Shown: positions 47,315 through 59,900, counted from the first letter of the stretch. The stretch is DNA of 64,000 nucleotides from Sipunculus nudus (GCA_026874595.1 CM049313.1:23310008-23374007), one strand, 5' to 3'. Numbers and translations: made by a program. The notes: generated by a model from the sequence alone, not told the origin.

Positions 47315-50300
47315 CGGAGATCCGGCCATCACGCCTAGACAAGAGGTTACACCTGGTTAACTTCGGTACAGCCCAATATCAAGTAGACAAAATGTTCTGT
47401 GCGGGTCCACTCTTAATTATTCCAATGCAGTTGCCAATGAAGATTCGAACGTCGTATATTTTCACATAAAGAAGTTAGTGGCAATCAATATTTACTGGTT
47501 TAAAACTCCGTAAACGGCCGTGATTATAACTTGTTATAATAACTAATGCGAGGCACTCTCCATTGCTCTAATGGTAGCTTTCGGTACTCTGTAATTAGGG
47601 GTGGGGGTACCAGTGAGAAACATAACTTGCAGACTGGGGTTGAAAGTCATGAAGGTAATTATACTAGTCGCAATTACACTGTTCAAAGGAATCAATATAT
47701 TGTCTGGGTGGAAGTATTTCAAATAAAATCAAATAAATGGTCGTGTTTACATGTACTACGATTGGATACATACTTTGATACGGAGTCTAGCGGTGCAATA
47801 TACCTCCTCTCTTTTCTACAGCACCGGTTTTCGTGAGGAAAGCGATCGTCAGGTTCAACTGCCGCCATGGCGATACTTGTTTCAATGGGGGCGCTTGTTT
47901 ATAAACAGTAGCACGTCTCTCTATATATTTATGCATAAAAAAGACGCCTCCCTTCAGGCAGGTTTGTAGTTATAATAATATGGATGGGTGCTTTGCGCTA
48001 TAATCAACCAGTTATTCTTCGTCAGCCGCACAGTTGGTAAATGTAAGTCACCGGTAGTCTCGCATACCGTTTCCAAGAGGATTTGCATGGATCGTATTTC
48101 CAAGGGTAAAGTTTTAATACAAGTTTGTCTTTTCGAAGAAAAATTGCCTTTCCACTAAAGAACTTTGGTCACACTTTGCTCAGTGTTAATCTAATTCTGC
48201 CATCTTACATGCAATCAAACATGGACGCTTGCATGCAAAAAGAACCGGAAAACGTCTAGGTATTCACCTTTCCAACAGATTGGTACAACTTGAAAATTTA
48301 CGATCCCTGATTTTTTACTGGAGTGATATTTGGCCATTTTTTCACCAAAAAGGCATTTGTTATCAGTCGAAAAGATAGGTAAATTAATAAAGATGTGTAA
48401 GTTTACTATATATATTAAAATTTTTAGTTCTTGATAAGGTATGCACGGTTAGAACTGGTGTGTAATTCTAATTATAACCGATCCGAACCCTATAGCTTGT
48501 TCTGCAACTCAAAAGTCTCAACAACTGTTCAAGCCAACATTTCTACCAACAGGGTTTCAAGCGCCGGTGACCTCGGATATAAGTGAACAAGTTTAACGCC
48601 ATGTCGAACGTGACTGATACCGACGGTTCATCAGTTCTCAAATAATATCAGTTCGAAATTAATATCATCCATTATTATAAAACACAGAGAAATAAATTAA
48701 CCATGTAGCCATTAATTACATGTAACTCGATATCAATATAAACTTTTTAGTAATGCAGATGTTTCATTTATCATTGAAGGAACCACCCAGCGGAATTCGA
48801 TAATTTTAGTGTCTACATACAATGTGTATGAAGTTGTTTGTTGATATTTGAAACAGTTTGCTATATAAGAATTAAGAAATACTTAAATTAAAGAGGTTAT
48901 TTAAATAAAAATGTAGAATAAACGGGTAAAATGAACTAGGCTGCGTAATTATGTAACTGCTTTATTTTTAAATACGTGATAGCAATTTCCAGGAGATTTC
49001 CTTAAGGAGTATTGTTTTCCAAAAAAATTGAAGAGTAATTTAAAGAGCTCAATAGCTTTTGCGTGCACCTGCAAAGAGATGAGCAACGGAAAAAGAAATT
49101 AACAATCAGACATGAAGGAACACCATTTTTGTTTGACGGAGATATTTAAATATGTCGCACGTGCTGATAAAACTCCGTTGTTCCTCGTGTAAGCCCGCAT
49201 AACCAGCTGTAACCTGTTCCTGTGAATCTTTATTGATGGGGTTGATTAGATAATTTCAAATAATAGATAATAAGTATGTCTCTCTTATAATGGTCAGTAT
49301 ATTTATCATGTTGAGCTTTCCTTTTTACCAAATAAAACACACATATATACATTTATACATAATCTTGTATTAGTGAGTAACATGGCCACTTTCGTCGGCC
49401 CACTAACATTTTTATTGGGGTTTCCATTTCAAGCACTTTGAAAACTTCAGTTAAGGGATATAACTTGTGTTTTAGCTACGAGCCACATGCAGGCATAGGT
49501 TTTGAGAATAGCCGGGGGGAGGCAGAGGGAGCTAGGATAAGGCAAAGGGTTTCCCCTTCACATAGTGTAGAAATAATTTAAAATTCAATCTGCCATGGCT
49601 CAGTCCTGGGTAGTTTCAAATGCATTATGATGAGAAGTCCGGTTTAAAATTTTTTTTTTTCATTCTGTTTCCCATTCTTTAAAACGAATCATAAGATTCG
49701 TCCCGTCTTACTTTTTGGTTGCTGAGGAAGCTGGTGCGGATCGAACCGTGTCTGATTTTAACGTGATCAGCTCAAGCGCCGACTTCACTTATCTGCTGCT
49801 GTTGCCATATTTTAGGTCAAAAAAGGGGGCGCGCCCCGCCTCCCCTATATCCGTCCATAATGCCACTCAAATCTGCTATCATGTAAAGTTTATATCAAGA
49901 CAAGAGAGGCAATGCTTGAAGCTTTACTCCTTGTACATTTCTTCTGAGTATCCTGTGTAAAATTGAAAGTTCTTCCTTTTTCCCGGTATGGTCAAATGAA
50001 AAATGCTCTCAGGTGAGCACTGGGTCCTTGGGCCCTTGCTATATATATAAAAAATCAATGCACACGAAAAAGAAGGAAATTACCAACCTTCTTTTTAATT
50101 ACACGCCTCTGTTGAAACATCGGCGCCAGACAGCGAGACACGTCAGACGCGCGTCCGTTATTCTTATTATGAACGTGTAAAAGACCATTTAATCACAAAA
50201 ACGGTTTTCCTCGACAGACTCTCTTTTGGACAGCCGTAAATAATGTTAGGCCAGTCATACATAAATGGCCTTAGTGTATGTATCAAGGGAAAAAAGGATA

Positions 50301-50429
50301 TCAAAGTGAACTGCCCGAAGCAGGCCTCTTTTGAAGGGTCCTCTCTTGTAGGGACTGCTAGGTGCTCGCGTTAATTGCCCAGTCTGCGGCGCACACTTCG
50401 CGTGTCAGGCCTTCCAGTGTGGTCTAAAA
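47315..50429. other. Unassigned; hAT-type end near 49800 and conserved-looking block near 50100
   Basis: No gene is recognised. 49808-49852 read on the minus strand (GGACGGATATAGGGGAGGCG then GGGCGCGCCCCC) resembles the AGGGGCGGATCCAGG type of hAT terminus, also seen at 56845-56900. A box-B-like CACGGTTCGATCC lies near 49735 (-). 50100-50430 is GC-balanced and non-repetitive. Confidence 0.35.
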
Positions 50430-50870
50430 TTCAGGTCATACGCTTATATCAGGCGGTATCATAAACTGGTAGATATTTAGCTATAGCCTGTTAATTTATT
50501 AATTAATTCCGTCCGAAAATTTTATATCCTATGTAATAGTGATATAACAGGCTGATTTCCAATTAAAGCTACTCATTTATGCCATACACTGGTTCCCAGC
50601 GGTATTACAAAATAGTAGATATTCAGCGATAACATGTTAATGTATTTATCAATCTATTTATTGAAACGTCATAGGTTTACAAGCAGCATGATATAATGAA
50701 ATCAAGGCAGTGTTAGTTTATGCCATTGACTATATTCTTCAGCGCACCCATCACTATAACATGTTGATTTATTTCCTTGGCTATTCATTAAAAGTGCTCA
50801 GTTTTATAGCATTATAATGGACTGACGTCCATCACAGTTAATGTCATTTACCTACATCATGACCTGGTAA
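50430..50870. repeat. Diverged tandem repeat, unit about 140 bp
   Basis: Three units: TTTATGCCATACACTGG-type starts near 50438, 50577 and 50718, and TAGATATTTAGCTATAGCCT versus TAGATATTCAGCGATAACAT then ATAACATGTTGATTTATTT further in. Spacing varies from about 127 to 146 bp. Confidence 0.6.
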
Positions 50871-51854
50871 TAAATTCATCTTAACTTTGATGTAAAACAT
50901 TACAAGAATCTTAAACCATCTTACAACATGTAACACATTACACAGTCAAAATAATGTGTACAAGTTTTGGATTAATTCACAACAAACTGTAGCGGTCATA
51001 TTAATTTAAATAACAGCAGGCAGCTCTAGACGACTATTTTGAAATAATACAGTTATAATAAGTTGTTATAATGATTGATACAGCTTTTAATATAACTGGC
51101 TAAAATGGAGCTATGCAACCTTATTCATATTAGCCGTGACAACACTACTCGGTATGCATTTATATTTGGCTGGTAAGCCTTACTTGAATCGAAATACAAG
51201 CCATATCGAGGAATCCATCGCAGTGGTCTTCCATCATGTTGCGTTCATATCGTGGTAAAATACCCATAATCTTAACATTAGACTACCGATGATGAATTAA
51301 CACTTGGGAATACATGTGATCTGACTACCAAAACAGAAATTCCGTCTCTATCGCGAACAAGTTGGCTGCATCCAGTAACCCATGCGAGCCATGCTTGTAT
51401 TCATGCGGTAAGAAATTCAACAAACAGGAATTTACCAATATGCATAGTTGAAATGAAATTATTCTCGATCATGTAAAAAAGCTAACGATTAGTGTCGTTT
51501 ATGTCAAGTGACAGTGTACGTGTAGGCCATGAGGCGTTGTCAGATATGACGAAAATATTTGATAATGGAACCTTAAAGTGCGTTCCTCTTTGAAGGAGAT
51601 AATGGTATCTGACAGCTCGGGAAAAGAATGCGTTACATGCAGCAGATGTTCTCAGGCACAAGGATACGTATTTTGCAAAAGGTTAGCAATTTACGCAGAA
51701 TATATATGTGGCTGGTGTATATTCCTTTATATTTTGGTCCTTATATATTTTAAATTTAAATCAAACTTCTAAGCACGAAGTGACATATGTCAACTGATAT
51801 AACTTAAAATGCAGGAAATATGACGATTGAAAAAAGTTTCAAAACTTATCAGAT
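50871..51854. other. Unassigned, no gene seen
   Basis: No recognised repeat or coding region. Confidence 0.5.
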
Positions 51855-54206
51855 GTGACCCAGGTGTACTGATTTCAGATTACCCCCCCCCCCCCCTTTA
51901 CCGGGGGGTAATCTGAAATCGATTTCAGATTACCCCCCGGTAACTTGAAACCGATTTCAGATTACCCCCTCCAATTTCAGATTACCCCCCCCCCCCCCAA
52001 ATGATTACTTATGATTATTTAGATACTTATCTTATACATTACCTTTAGTAACCTGAAAACAACAACAACAACAAAAAAAAACAACAACTACTTCTACTAC
52101 TCATACTATTTTTTATAATAATAACAATAGTAAAATTAACGATGATGGTTATTATCATCAAATTGTCATTATCCCTGTAGAACAAAAGGTACAAAACATT
52201 CTCTCTCCACTTAAATTATAAATACACCAACTATAAATGAAACATGCAGTCTTGCACATTAAATCTGTATGATAATTACGTCCATAATTTAAATGCTATC
52301 TTTCGTGATCATGAAATACAGCAACTGGCAGGCATACTGCAGCTATCTTCCTGGCTGGTTTAGTGAGGTCGTTGAAGTCAGACATTAGGTTTGTACATGG
52401 AAAAAATGGTAGAAAGTTTATTTTGGTTTTAATTTCGAAACGATCACTTCTTTGGAAAGACAAAATAAAAAACCCGGTAAAATTCGATCTGAGGAAATTT
52501 TGACGAATTTAAATAAAAAAATGACCTAAAAAGTCCCGTATTTTGTCATAGTAGAGGACCAATTTATACACACCTTTATCACGTGTTATATGTATTTTTA
52601 ATATGTCATGTCTCTATATTGTAGTGAACCACTTGAATGGTTTACCTTCTTTTATTTTGACTTAAATCAAAGTTTAACATATCAAAATATATTAATTTTT
52701 GTGTTCAAAAGCTACTAAAATATTAATAAATTTTAATTTTAGACTGCTGAAAACGTCGGAAGCATTTACTCAGATGTAATACAAAGTATATTTTTTACGA
52801 TTACAATTAAAATTTCTTTAAATTTTTAGATGTTATATTTAAAATGCCCTAGGAATTGTCTGTTACACCGAGCTTCCGAGTTTCCTGAATTAATTATAAT
52901 CATTTACACTGTAATCGTTATGTATATTGATGTTTAAATATTTCAATTTACTTGTTAAATGCATAATCCAATAAGAGTTATATAGTATATATTTGATATC
53001 AAGAAATCCATTAAAATTCTTTAAAATCCTGAAATCGTTCATTATACCTGCATTCATGATTGACTGTATTCATTGTTTTTAATACAAAAAATGTTTTATA
53101 CAACTGCAACTTCGTCATATTGTCTTAAACATAGGCTATGTAGCTGTAAACACTGACTGTATAGACTGGAGCAATCCTAAAAGTATTGATGATTGGGGTG
53201 TCAAAGGTCAGTTGGTTGGTACTTATGCAATTTTTAACGTAAAATCCAACAAGCAATAGGGGTTATTTCGTATCTCCTATATTTAATCAGATAGTTAGCA
53301 TATTTTGCTAAATAACCCATTTATTTTATTCATTATTTTTTTAATAATAGTAAGGCGTTTATTGTTTATGACGATAAGTTTTTTTCACCAAAACAAACAT
53401 CTTTCTGTTCACGCTAACATGTACTAAAGTAAAAAATGCGTGGAATATGTGAAGTATTGATATACTACGACATATAGAATAAATTTGCATAAATATGCAA
53501 CTTAAGTTAATCGAGAAATGTTTTAGTAGTATTCACATTTCTACCAGGACAAGTTTGGGCGGTTAAAGATTAATCTACTTTAGTAAACCTTACAGTTAAT
53601 GAAAAATAATCTTATTAATTAAATTACCTCATAATTATGCACAATATGCAAATTATCTCATTAAATATGCAAAATATGAGAAAGTGCAAGCATACAATTA
53701 AGAACCAATTAAGGGACCTTATAAAATAAGTTTAGTATTTACGCGGTCAATAATCATTTACTATTACATGTAGAATCGGGTTGAATAAATGATTATGCAA
53801 ATTAGGTTAATTTAAAATGTTTAAGAGTCATCGTATTTCTACCAGACAAAATTTGGGTGATTTAAGATTGATCTGGTTCAGGGTACCTTACAATTAATAG
53901 AAAACAATTTGCAAGTATTTTGAAAACATGAATTTGAAAATGTAACAAAGAAATTCAGCGGTGAATTATTACTGAATTATAGCTGAGGATGTTGTAAATA
54001 AATATATCTGGAGCGGTGAGCTCATACTTACACAAAAAGTAATCATATTAGCTTGATCAGTGAGGGGGGTAATCTGAAATGTAGGGGGGTAACCTGAAAT
54101 CAGGTTCAGGCTACCCCCGGGAGTAATCTGAAATCGATTTCAGATTACTTGGGGTAACCTGAAAGGGGGGGGGGGGGGTAATCTGAAGTCTTTACACCGG
54201 GGTTAC
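51855..54206. mobile_element. ATTTCAGATTACCCC foldback element, copy 3 (2.35 kb)
   Basis: Ends GTGACCCAGGTGTA and TACACCGGGGTTAC are inverted copies. The left arm (about 51868-52010) holds five GATTTCAGATTACCCC units in both orientations; the right arm (about 54062-54190) holds the inverted set (GGGGGTAATCTGAAAT, GGGGGTAACCTGAAAT). The core is AT-rich and has no open frame of even 60 codons, so it is non-autonomous. Inside, about 53495-53610 and 53790-53910 are direct repeats sharing ATTTCTACCAG, AAATTTGGG and CCTTACAATTAAT words. It is the largest member of the family and keeps both termini. Confidence 0.75.
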
Positions 54207-54290
54207 CCCGATGACAAGCCGAGGGTACATCGGGAAAGACATCGGCGTCGTCTTGACGTCATCCCGATGCCATCCGATGTGTCCCGTGTT
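54207..54290. repeat. ATCGGGATG-type repeat fragment
   Basis: CCCGATGACAAGCCGAGG, ACATCGGGAAAGACATCGG and GACGTCATCCCGATGCC directly adjoin the right end of the foldback element and match the motif at 8106-8345 and 47000-47314. Confidence 0.5.
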
Positions 54291-55074
54291 ACGTACGCGC
54301 TGGCTTGCGGCGTGGTGAGACTAAAGGGTTATGTCGTCTAGGAATCTGCCCACGCAGGAACTCGTTGATGTTCAAAATCAAATTAGTGCTAATTAGTGCA
54401 AAATCCAATAAAGTAAACTTCATGGCTTACATGTCTGAACGGTTAAGCCATCGATAACTCCTTCCCTAGGGCAAGTAATGGTTAACAGAGATTTTAAGTT
54501 CTACACATGCGGACACACTGACACATGGATAAGAAACCATTATAGTTTCATCTGTAATTCAATTTAAAAAGTCATATTTTCAAACCAAACTGAAATAATT
54601 CTTAATGTAAAATACTGGGTATTAATGCAATCAATTATTGTACACATTGTTAATAATCAGTCTCTTGAAGCTTTTGCTCTCCAGAGTTAAAGGTAACGTG
54701 ATCCTATTGAGATTCTATAAAATTAAATAAGAAATCTTTGGCTCTCATTTATTAGGACCACTTGAATTTTCTTTAAATTTTTCCCCCTCTGAGATTGTCT
54801 TTTTGAAAGCAAACAGTGCAAAGATGGCGAGGAAAAGGAAATGCTTTTCTTTTCCTCAAGAGTCCGGTTCATGCAACATGACGGCATGTGTCAAGTAAAA
54901 TTATTAAACACTGGAGATGAAGCTATGTCTATAGTCAGTCGGGCATAGAAAAAGCATGCATTACATGCACTTTATCTTGGCTGATACTTAATACGCTAAC
55001 TGGGGTACAAGTGAATTTTCTCAAGTGCAATCAAATAAAATGGTAGCCAGTGATGTAGACGAGCCCACGTACCC
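54291..55074. other. Unassigned, no gene seen
   Basis: AT-rich. An imperfect hairpin GGAAAAGGAAATGCTTTTCT at about 54833 is the only structure noted. Confidence 0.5.
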
Positions 55075-55450
55075 AATCGGAGTCAGTATCCCGGCCACTC
55101 GAGTCCGAGTCATTTAAGTTCGAGTCCAAGTCCACCTCCTTCACGTCCGAGTCATATTGAACCCGAGTCCAATTCGGAGTCCCAAACAAATGTCCTTATT
55201 ATGTAAGTATTTATGTTAGTTTTTATACTTTAATTGTTCATTACACTAAACTCTCGATACCTTGCTTAAGCTTGGTATATAGAGACTTATTTGTTTAAAT
55301 TTTCTCTTAGTATTTCGCACATGTATATAAGTGGTTATATTGTATGAATGGTTCAGTTTTCTGGACTCGGTCTGATATCTTGAGTCCTTGCCTCCGTGTC
55401 TGAGTTCAGGTCCTAGGCCATGTCCCTCATGTCCATGTCCGATTCTCGAA
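55075..55450. repeat. Degenerate GAGTCCGAGTC repeat blocks
   Basis: Two clusters (55075-55190 and 55365-55450) of ACTCGAGTCCGAGTC-like words. The same theme recurs at 61003-61055 and 63926-64000. Such clusters are commonly the ends of DNA transposons; family not assigned. Confidence 0.55.
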
Positions 55451-57479
55451 AAAAATAGCCCCCTAAGGATTGTATATAAGTAGCAATTCGACTTTGAAAA
55501 CCTATCTGTAAGATCATGCCACCGTACACATAACGCTGCGCTGTCGAGTTCTTCCACAAAATCATGGTTGGATTTAAAATATCTTCTTCATGTACTAAAT
55601 ACAGGAATATAGTAATGTATCATATAAAGGGAATATACACATGACGAACAACAATCCCCCGTGCAGGACCACTCCGCTGTTATGACCGTTGTTATCAGGA
55701 TGCCGTTATAACTGTACTTCCTTCACAAAAGGTATGGCTAATTTAATAGCCTCCCCCTTCTATTTAGGGGAGGCTTATAGGGGTTCCATGAGTTTATACC
55801 TATATTTACATTTGGGTCAATTTTTTTTAAGGTTGACTTTCTTAATTTCCCCAGACTGCAAAGCCACTGATTACAATTTTGTCTTCTTTTTTAACCTTTT
55901 CGTGCTTACGTTGCATTTAAAATATGGCTGAGTGTCATAACTTACATCAGCATTAGCCAAAAAAAAATTAGTTTTTTTGTATTAGTTATTGATAATCGTT
56001 TTCTTTTTAATTTCCGGTATTACTTATTATATATTACCTCAATGATTATCTCATATGCATGGTCTATCAGTTTACACTAACAATTATCTCGCTCCTCGTT
56101 TCATTAAATTTTGTTGTAGATTATAACAATATTTTTTTGGAAAAGCCGGGAAAGAAAAACATGCATATTTGTAACAGAAACAATATAAACCAAGCAGACC
56201 GTAGTTGAACATGTCTGTTTGTTGTCTTTCGTAAATTTCTTTCGTTATATAGTTTTTTCAGTACTATGAGCTCATCTTGTAAAGTTACCTGTTTTTATGG
56301 CTGCATTTGCAATTCATTATTGTCAAGAGATATGTACAGCTCATACTACAGCAGCAGGCAAACTTTAGTACAACCCCAGGTGCGCTGAGTATAAAGGCTA
56401 CCAAACACAATCATATTGACCAGGTACCAATAACAAATACTATGTTTCATATTTAGCCCACAGTCATTGCAGCTGCGCATTCCCAAACCAAACAGCGCCG
56501 GAAACGTAATATAGGAATTGGTTATGTGATGCCAAATCCGAAGGTCGGAAAATGTTATGGCGAAGGGTGTTTAGCGAAAGTCCATCTTGTCTGACCGCGG
56601 CTTCTCGCTCCGGGTCAGGGTATGCTCTGCTCTCTGAGGGTGAAATATTTGGATGCCAGCTGGCGTGATTACAAGTTATTTTACGACGGATCTAGTCTAC
56701 AAGGGCTGAAAGAGGATTAAGAGTAGGGAGCTCATACAGGGAGCCATTAATAAAACAGTAAAAGTCAGGCGAGAAACTTCGAGGGGGAGGGTAAGGGAAG
56801 GGGGAATAACCGTATTTCTTTATTTTGCAGGTCGGAAATTGGTCGATATAAGGGGACCGCCCCCTGCTTCCCCCCCCCCCTCCCTAAATCCGCCCCTTTT
56901 ACCATGCTTCGTCTATGTGGAAGCATAAACGTGGTGCCACTTTTATCTTACCCGCCTTTATACCAGTATACCTGTGTTCTCGTAAAATATTTATGATAAA
57001 GGCGGTGGCCTCGGCACAGGATTTTTCTGACGAGTTATTACTGATGGCAGACCACATCCCTTGCAGTTTTTAAAGTCCTCCTAAATAAGTAAATAAACTG
57101 TGTATTACTGTATATTATCACATGATTACAAATTTGTATCAGGTTTAGAGACACGCTAATTTACAAACGGTTTATTACATCATTTTCTCATATTATAACT
57201 TGCAACCAAAGGTTCAAATATTAATGTGAAAGGTACGCGTAGTATTAAATATATGCCCCTCGTAATGTTCTTGGTGGAATAAATGTCTATTTTTAACCTC
57301 AGTAAGACAGTCCCAAAAGAAAGACAACAATAAGGTATAAAATAAGATTGTGAGATAAATATAAAATTTTATTTGTCAGCGCAATAATTTATCTATTATA
57401 TTTTAATCTCAGAAATATTTATAACTTTCAGTTCATCAATTCGAGTGTGACTTGTTCAGACAGGCATTCGTGTTATTGA
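55451..57479. other. Unassigned; hAT-type end and conserved-looking block
   Basis: 56470-56720 is balanced and non-repetitive. 56845-56900 on the minus strand reads AGGGGCGGATTTAGGGAGGG then a G-run, a hAT-type terminus without a visible partner. 55655-55720 has GACCACTCCGCTGTTATGAC, possibly a decayed pogo-type end. Confidence 0.35.
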
Positions 57480-58699
57480 CATCTGAGTCTAGATGGGATC
57501 ATGGAGCCCCGTGTATGTTGAACGGTACAGATGTAAAAACGGCCGAGAGGGGCAGGGCTTAATTTAAACATTGACGGCCGGATGGAGAGTTGATTGAACT
57601 AAAAGAGAACATATTGTAGCCGGAAACATTTTGCAGACAAAATGAGGACTCACTTGGACCGGGATGCCGGTCTGGGTCTCCACAATGGAGAAGATCAATA
57701 GAAAGAGATCAATAGACGTACAGTTGGATGTCATTTACATTTATCAGCTCGGCCGGCTACCCGATGCCTCCGAACTTCTGCATAGCGTTTAGTCAATACT
57801 CCTAAAGCTCCCAACTACCTACGTGAGTTGGGATGCCGAGGGGTTCAGAATCTGCTATCGTCGTCCGGGTTTTGGCGTGATTGCCTCCTGGAACGCTCTG
57901 ACTCAATTATCGACAGTTTCTTTAAGGTCGCAAGGGGTAGAAGAATGGATGAGGACTATTGTCTCAAATACATTGGATGGCAAGGTGTCATTTGAACTAG
58001 CGTGACTGCCGCATTGCCCGTGGGGACGACAGGGTTGATTCCAAGCCTCTCCAATATATTCACACAACACCGCCAGCCCTCCCGGTCTCATGCAAGCCGC
58101 AGAACAGATAGATATGATGCATCTTGGCTGTCCCGCCTAAACCTTCTAGCGAAGTACATCACTTCAAGCCAACCTTCTGCAAGCGCCAGACTTGAATTCC
58201 ATTCAGGGGGAGCCGGTGTATTCAGGCTCATCATGTGAACTGCATCCTCAGGGCTAGAAACGATGTTTTTCTGCCCGTGGCAAAGTGGTCTAGGACTTTT
58301 GTGTTGAGGAACAGTACGGACACAGCACGGCACGGCATCAATCACTCGCCTCTTCACACCTAACGCCGTTTCATAATCGCCATAATTGGGCGGTTGGCGC
58401 AGAACTTCCATCATGCGCTTATTATATTAACCGGCGGGATTTTGGGTGTCACTGGTTATAATGAATCGCGGAGAAATCAATGGACAGTTGGCTGAGTATT
58501 TGTAATTACGCCATTACGGACGCGACATACCTACTTCATTCCCTTCATCTACTGAACAAGGGGGCCCCTGTCGTGTATACGTCATTAGCGTACACCTCTA
58601 AATTCCACTGATGTTAAACGCTCAGCAATAGAGGGCGCCATGTTAGGAGACGAGGCTCGCTTGAGCTCAGTTCACGGACGACCGGGAAACAGCATCTCG
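57480..58699 (+). promoter_or_regulatory. Probable promoter and 5' UTR region of the nAChR gene
   Basis: This 1.2 kb immediately before the receptor exon is clearly richer in GC and CpG than the flanks and lacks recognisable repeats. It contains ATTGGGCGG (58385-58393; CCAAT-box complement joined to a GC box), GTAATTACGCCATTACGG (about 58502) and a YY1-like CGCCATGTT at 58636-58644. A six-codon upstream frame (58611-58631) precedes the in-frame ATG at 58640. Short frames occur on both strands, the longest 58088-58414 (-), with no motifs. Transcription start and any upstream untranslated exon cannot be placed by eye. Confidence 0.4.
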
Positions 58700-58897
58700 A
58701 TGAACTGTTTAAGCCTCCTTGCTGTGGCTTGCCTCAGCATCTGGCTACCGTTTACAGAAAGCAACCCCAATGCTAAACGACTGTACGATGACTTGCTGAC
58801 TAAGAGCGGCTACAACAAGTTGATTAGACCAGTCAGCAACAACAGTGATAAACTCATAGTCAAGCTGGGTCTGCGCCTTGCACAGCTCATAGATGTG
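58700..58897 (+). CDS. Nicotinic acetylcholine receptor subunit, first coding exon
   Basis: First coding exon of a Cys-loop (pentameric, acetylcholine-gated) cation channel subunit acting in the plasma membrane. From ATG 58700 the product begins with a standard signal peptide (MNCLS, hydrophobic [11 protein letters not shown], then PFTES), followed by [31 protein letters not shown] (an NNS glycosylation sequon) and [13 protein letters not shown]. This is the canonical nAChR N-terminal helix and first beta strand. The frame runs into GTAAGG at 58898, the phase-0 donor after LIDV where animal nAChR genes split before DEKNQ. An in-frame ATG at 58640 would add 20 polar residues before the signal peptide, so 58700 is preferred, though 58640 is met first by scanning. 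Cys-loop, YCC and membrane segments lie in later exons outside the window, so alpha versus non-alpha type is undetermined. Confidence 0.9.
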
Positions 58898-59340
58898 GTA
58901 AGGAAATTCATATAACCTTCAATTTACTCATCAGTACATGTATCTTAATTAAAAAAATTAATTCTCATAAGATACACCACATTGTGTATAATGCTATATG
59001 AAAGTAAAAGCCATTTGCAATTGTGTCCTTTTTATGATAAATGAGACTCAGTATATATATATGACTTAATTATATGTGTATAGATAAGTGTAAATTATTG
59101 AATAGATAAACTCAACTTTGTATGTATGAATATTAATTTTGTATGAATTAGCATGTAAAAATATCAGCCCTACTATCCGTATATAAGTGTGAGCTTATAT
59201 TTATGTCTCCTTGTGCATGTGTTTATATATTTTTCTACAATATCCTCCGTCCACACAAACGTTCCAAAATCTTATGTCAATAAAAAAAATATAAAGGATA
59301 TACATATTTAAAGCTTTTCAGGGCGGATCAGTTTCAGCTT

Positions 59341-59388
59341 TGACCTACTTCAGACTTGACCTCGGCTAACCTTGACCTTTCAATGTCA
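59341..59388 (+). promoter_or_regulatory. Three TGACCT half-sites at exact 16-bp spacing
   Basis: TTGACCT-type words start at 59341, 59357 and 59373, i.e. three 16-bp units. TGACCT/AGGTCA is the nuclear receptor half-site. The periodicity is visible; function is inference. Confidence 0.35.
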
Positions 59389-59852
59389 TTTATGTATCAT
59401 GTCCCCCCCCCCCCCTGTGTCTGGGCTCTTAATACTGATCTTATTCAAGGGCCAAATGATTAAGATGTGATTGCAACAGACACGTTTAGAGGGGCAGACA
59501 TGACGCTTGCCGGCCTCTGGGAGACATTAGGGTCTCCTGGTATTATGGTTTATGATATCAGTCGGGATCATAACGTCGTGTCAGCCTGAGATATATTAAC
59601 CTCGAAACGTTAACACTGTCTGGGTATCGAGCTTTAATATAGATCAACAACGCCAATAATTGATTTTTATAATAAAAATCAATATTGTCATTTTTTTCAT
59701 AATAATTTGAGTGTTATACATTTTATAATTGCCCTGTTAATTTATATGTACAAACGCACATATATATATACACATATATATACATATATATATACCTATA
59801 AACATATAATATAATATATCTGTATGTATAAGTTCTGCGAGAAAATTAGATG

Positions 59853-59854
<2 letters not shown>

Positions 59855-59900
<46 letters not shown>
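59855..59900. repeat. AT microsatellite
   Basis: AT repeat of about 23 units, preceded by a TA/CA-rich stretch from 59758. Confidence 0.95.

Noticed and set aside
58088-58414. 108-codon minus-strand frame upstream of the receptor exon
   Set aside because: Overlapping frames on both strands are expected in CpG-rich sequence; no motif supports it.
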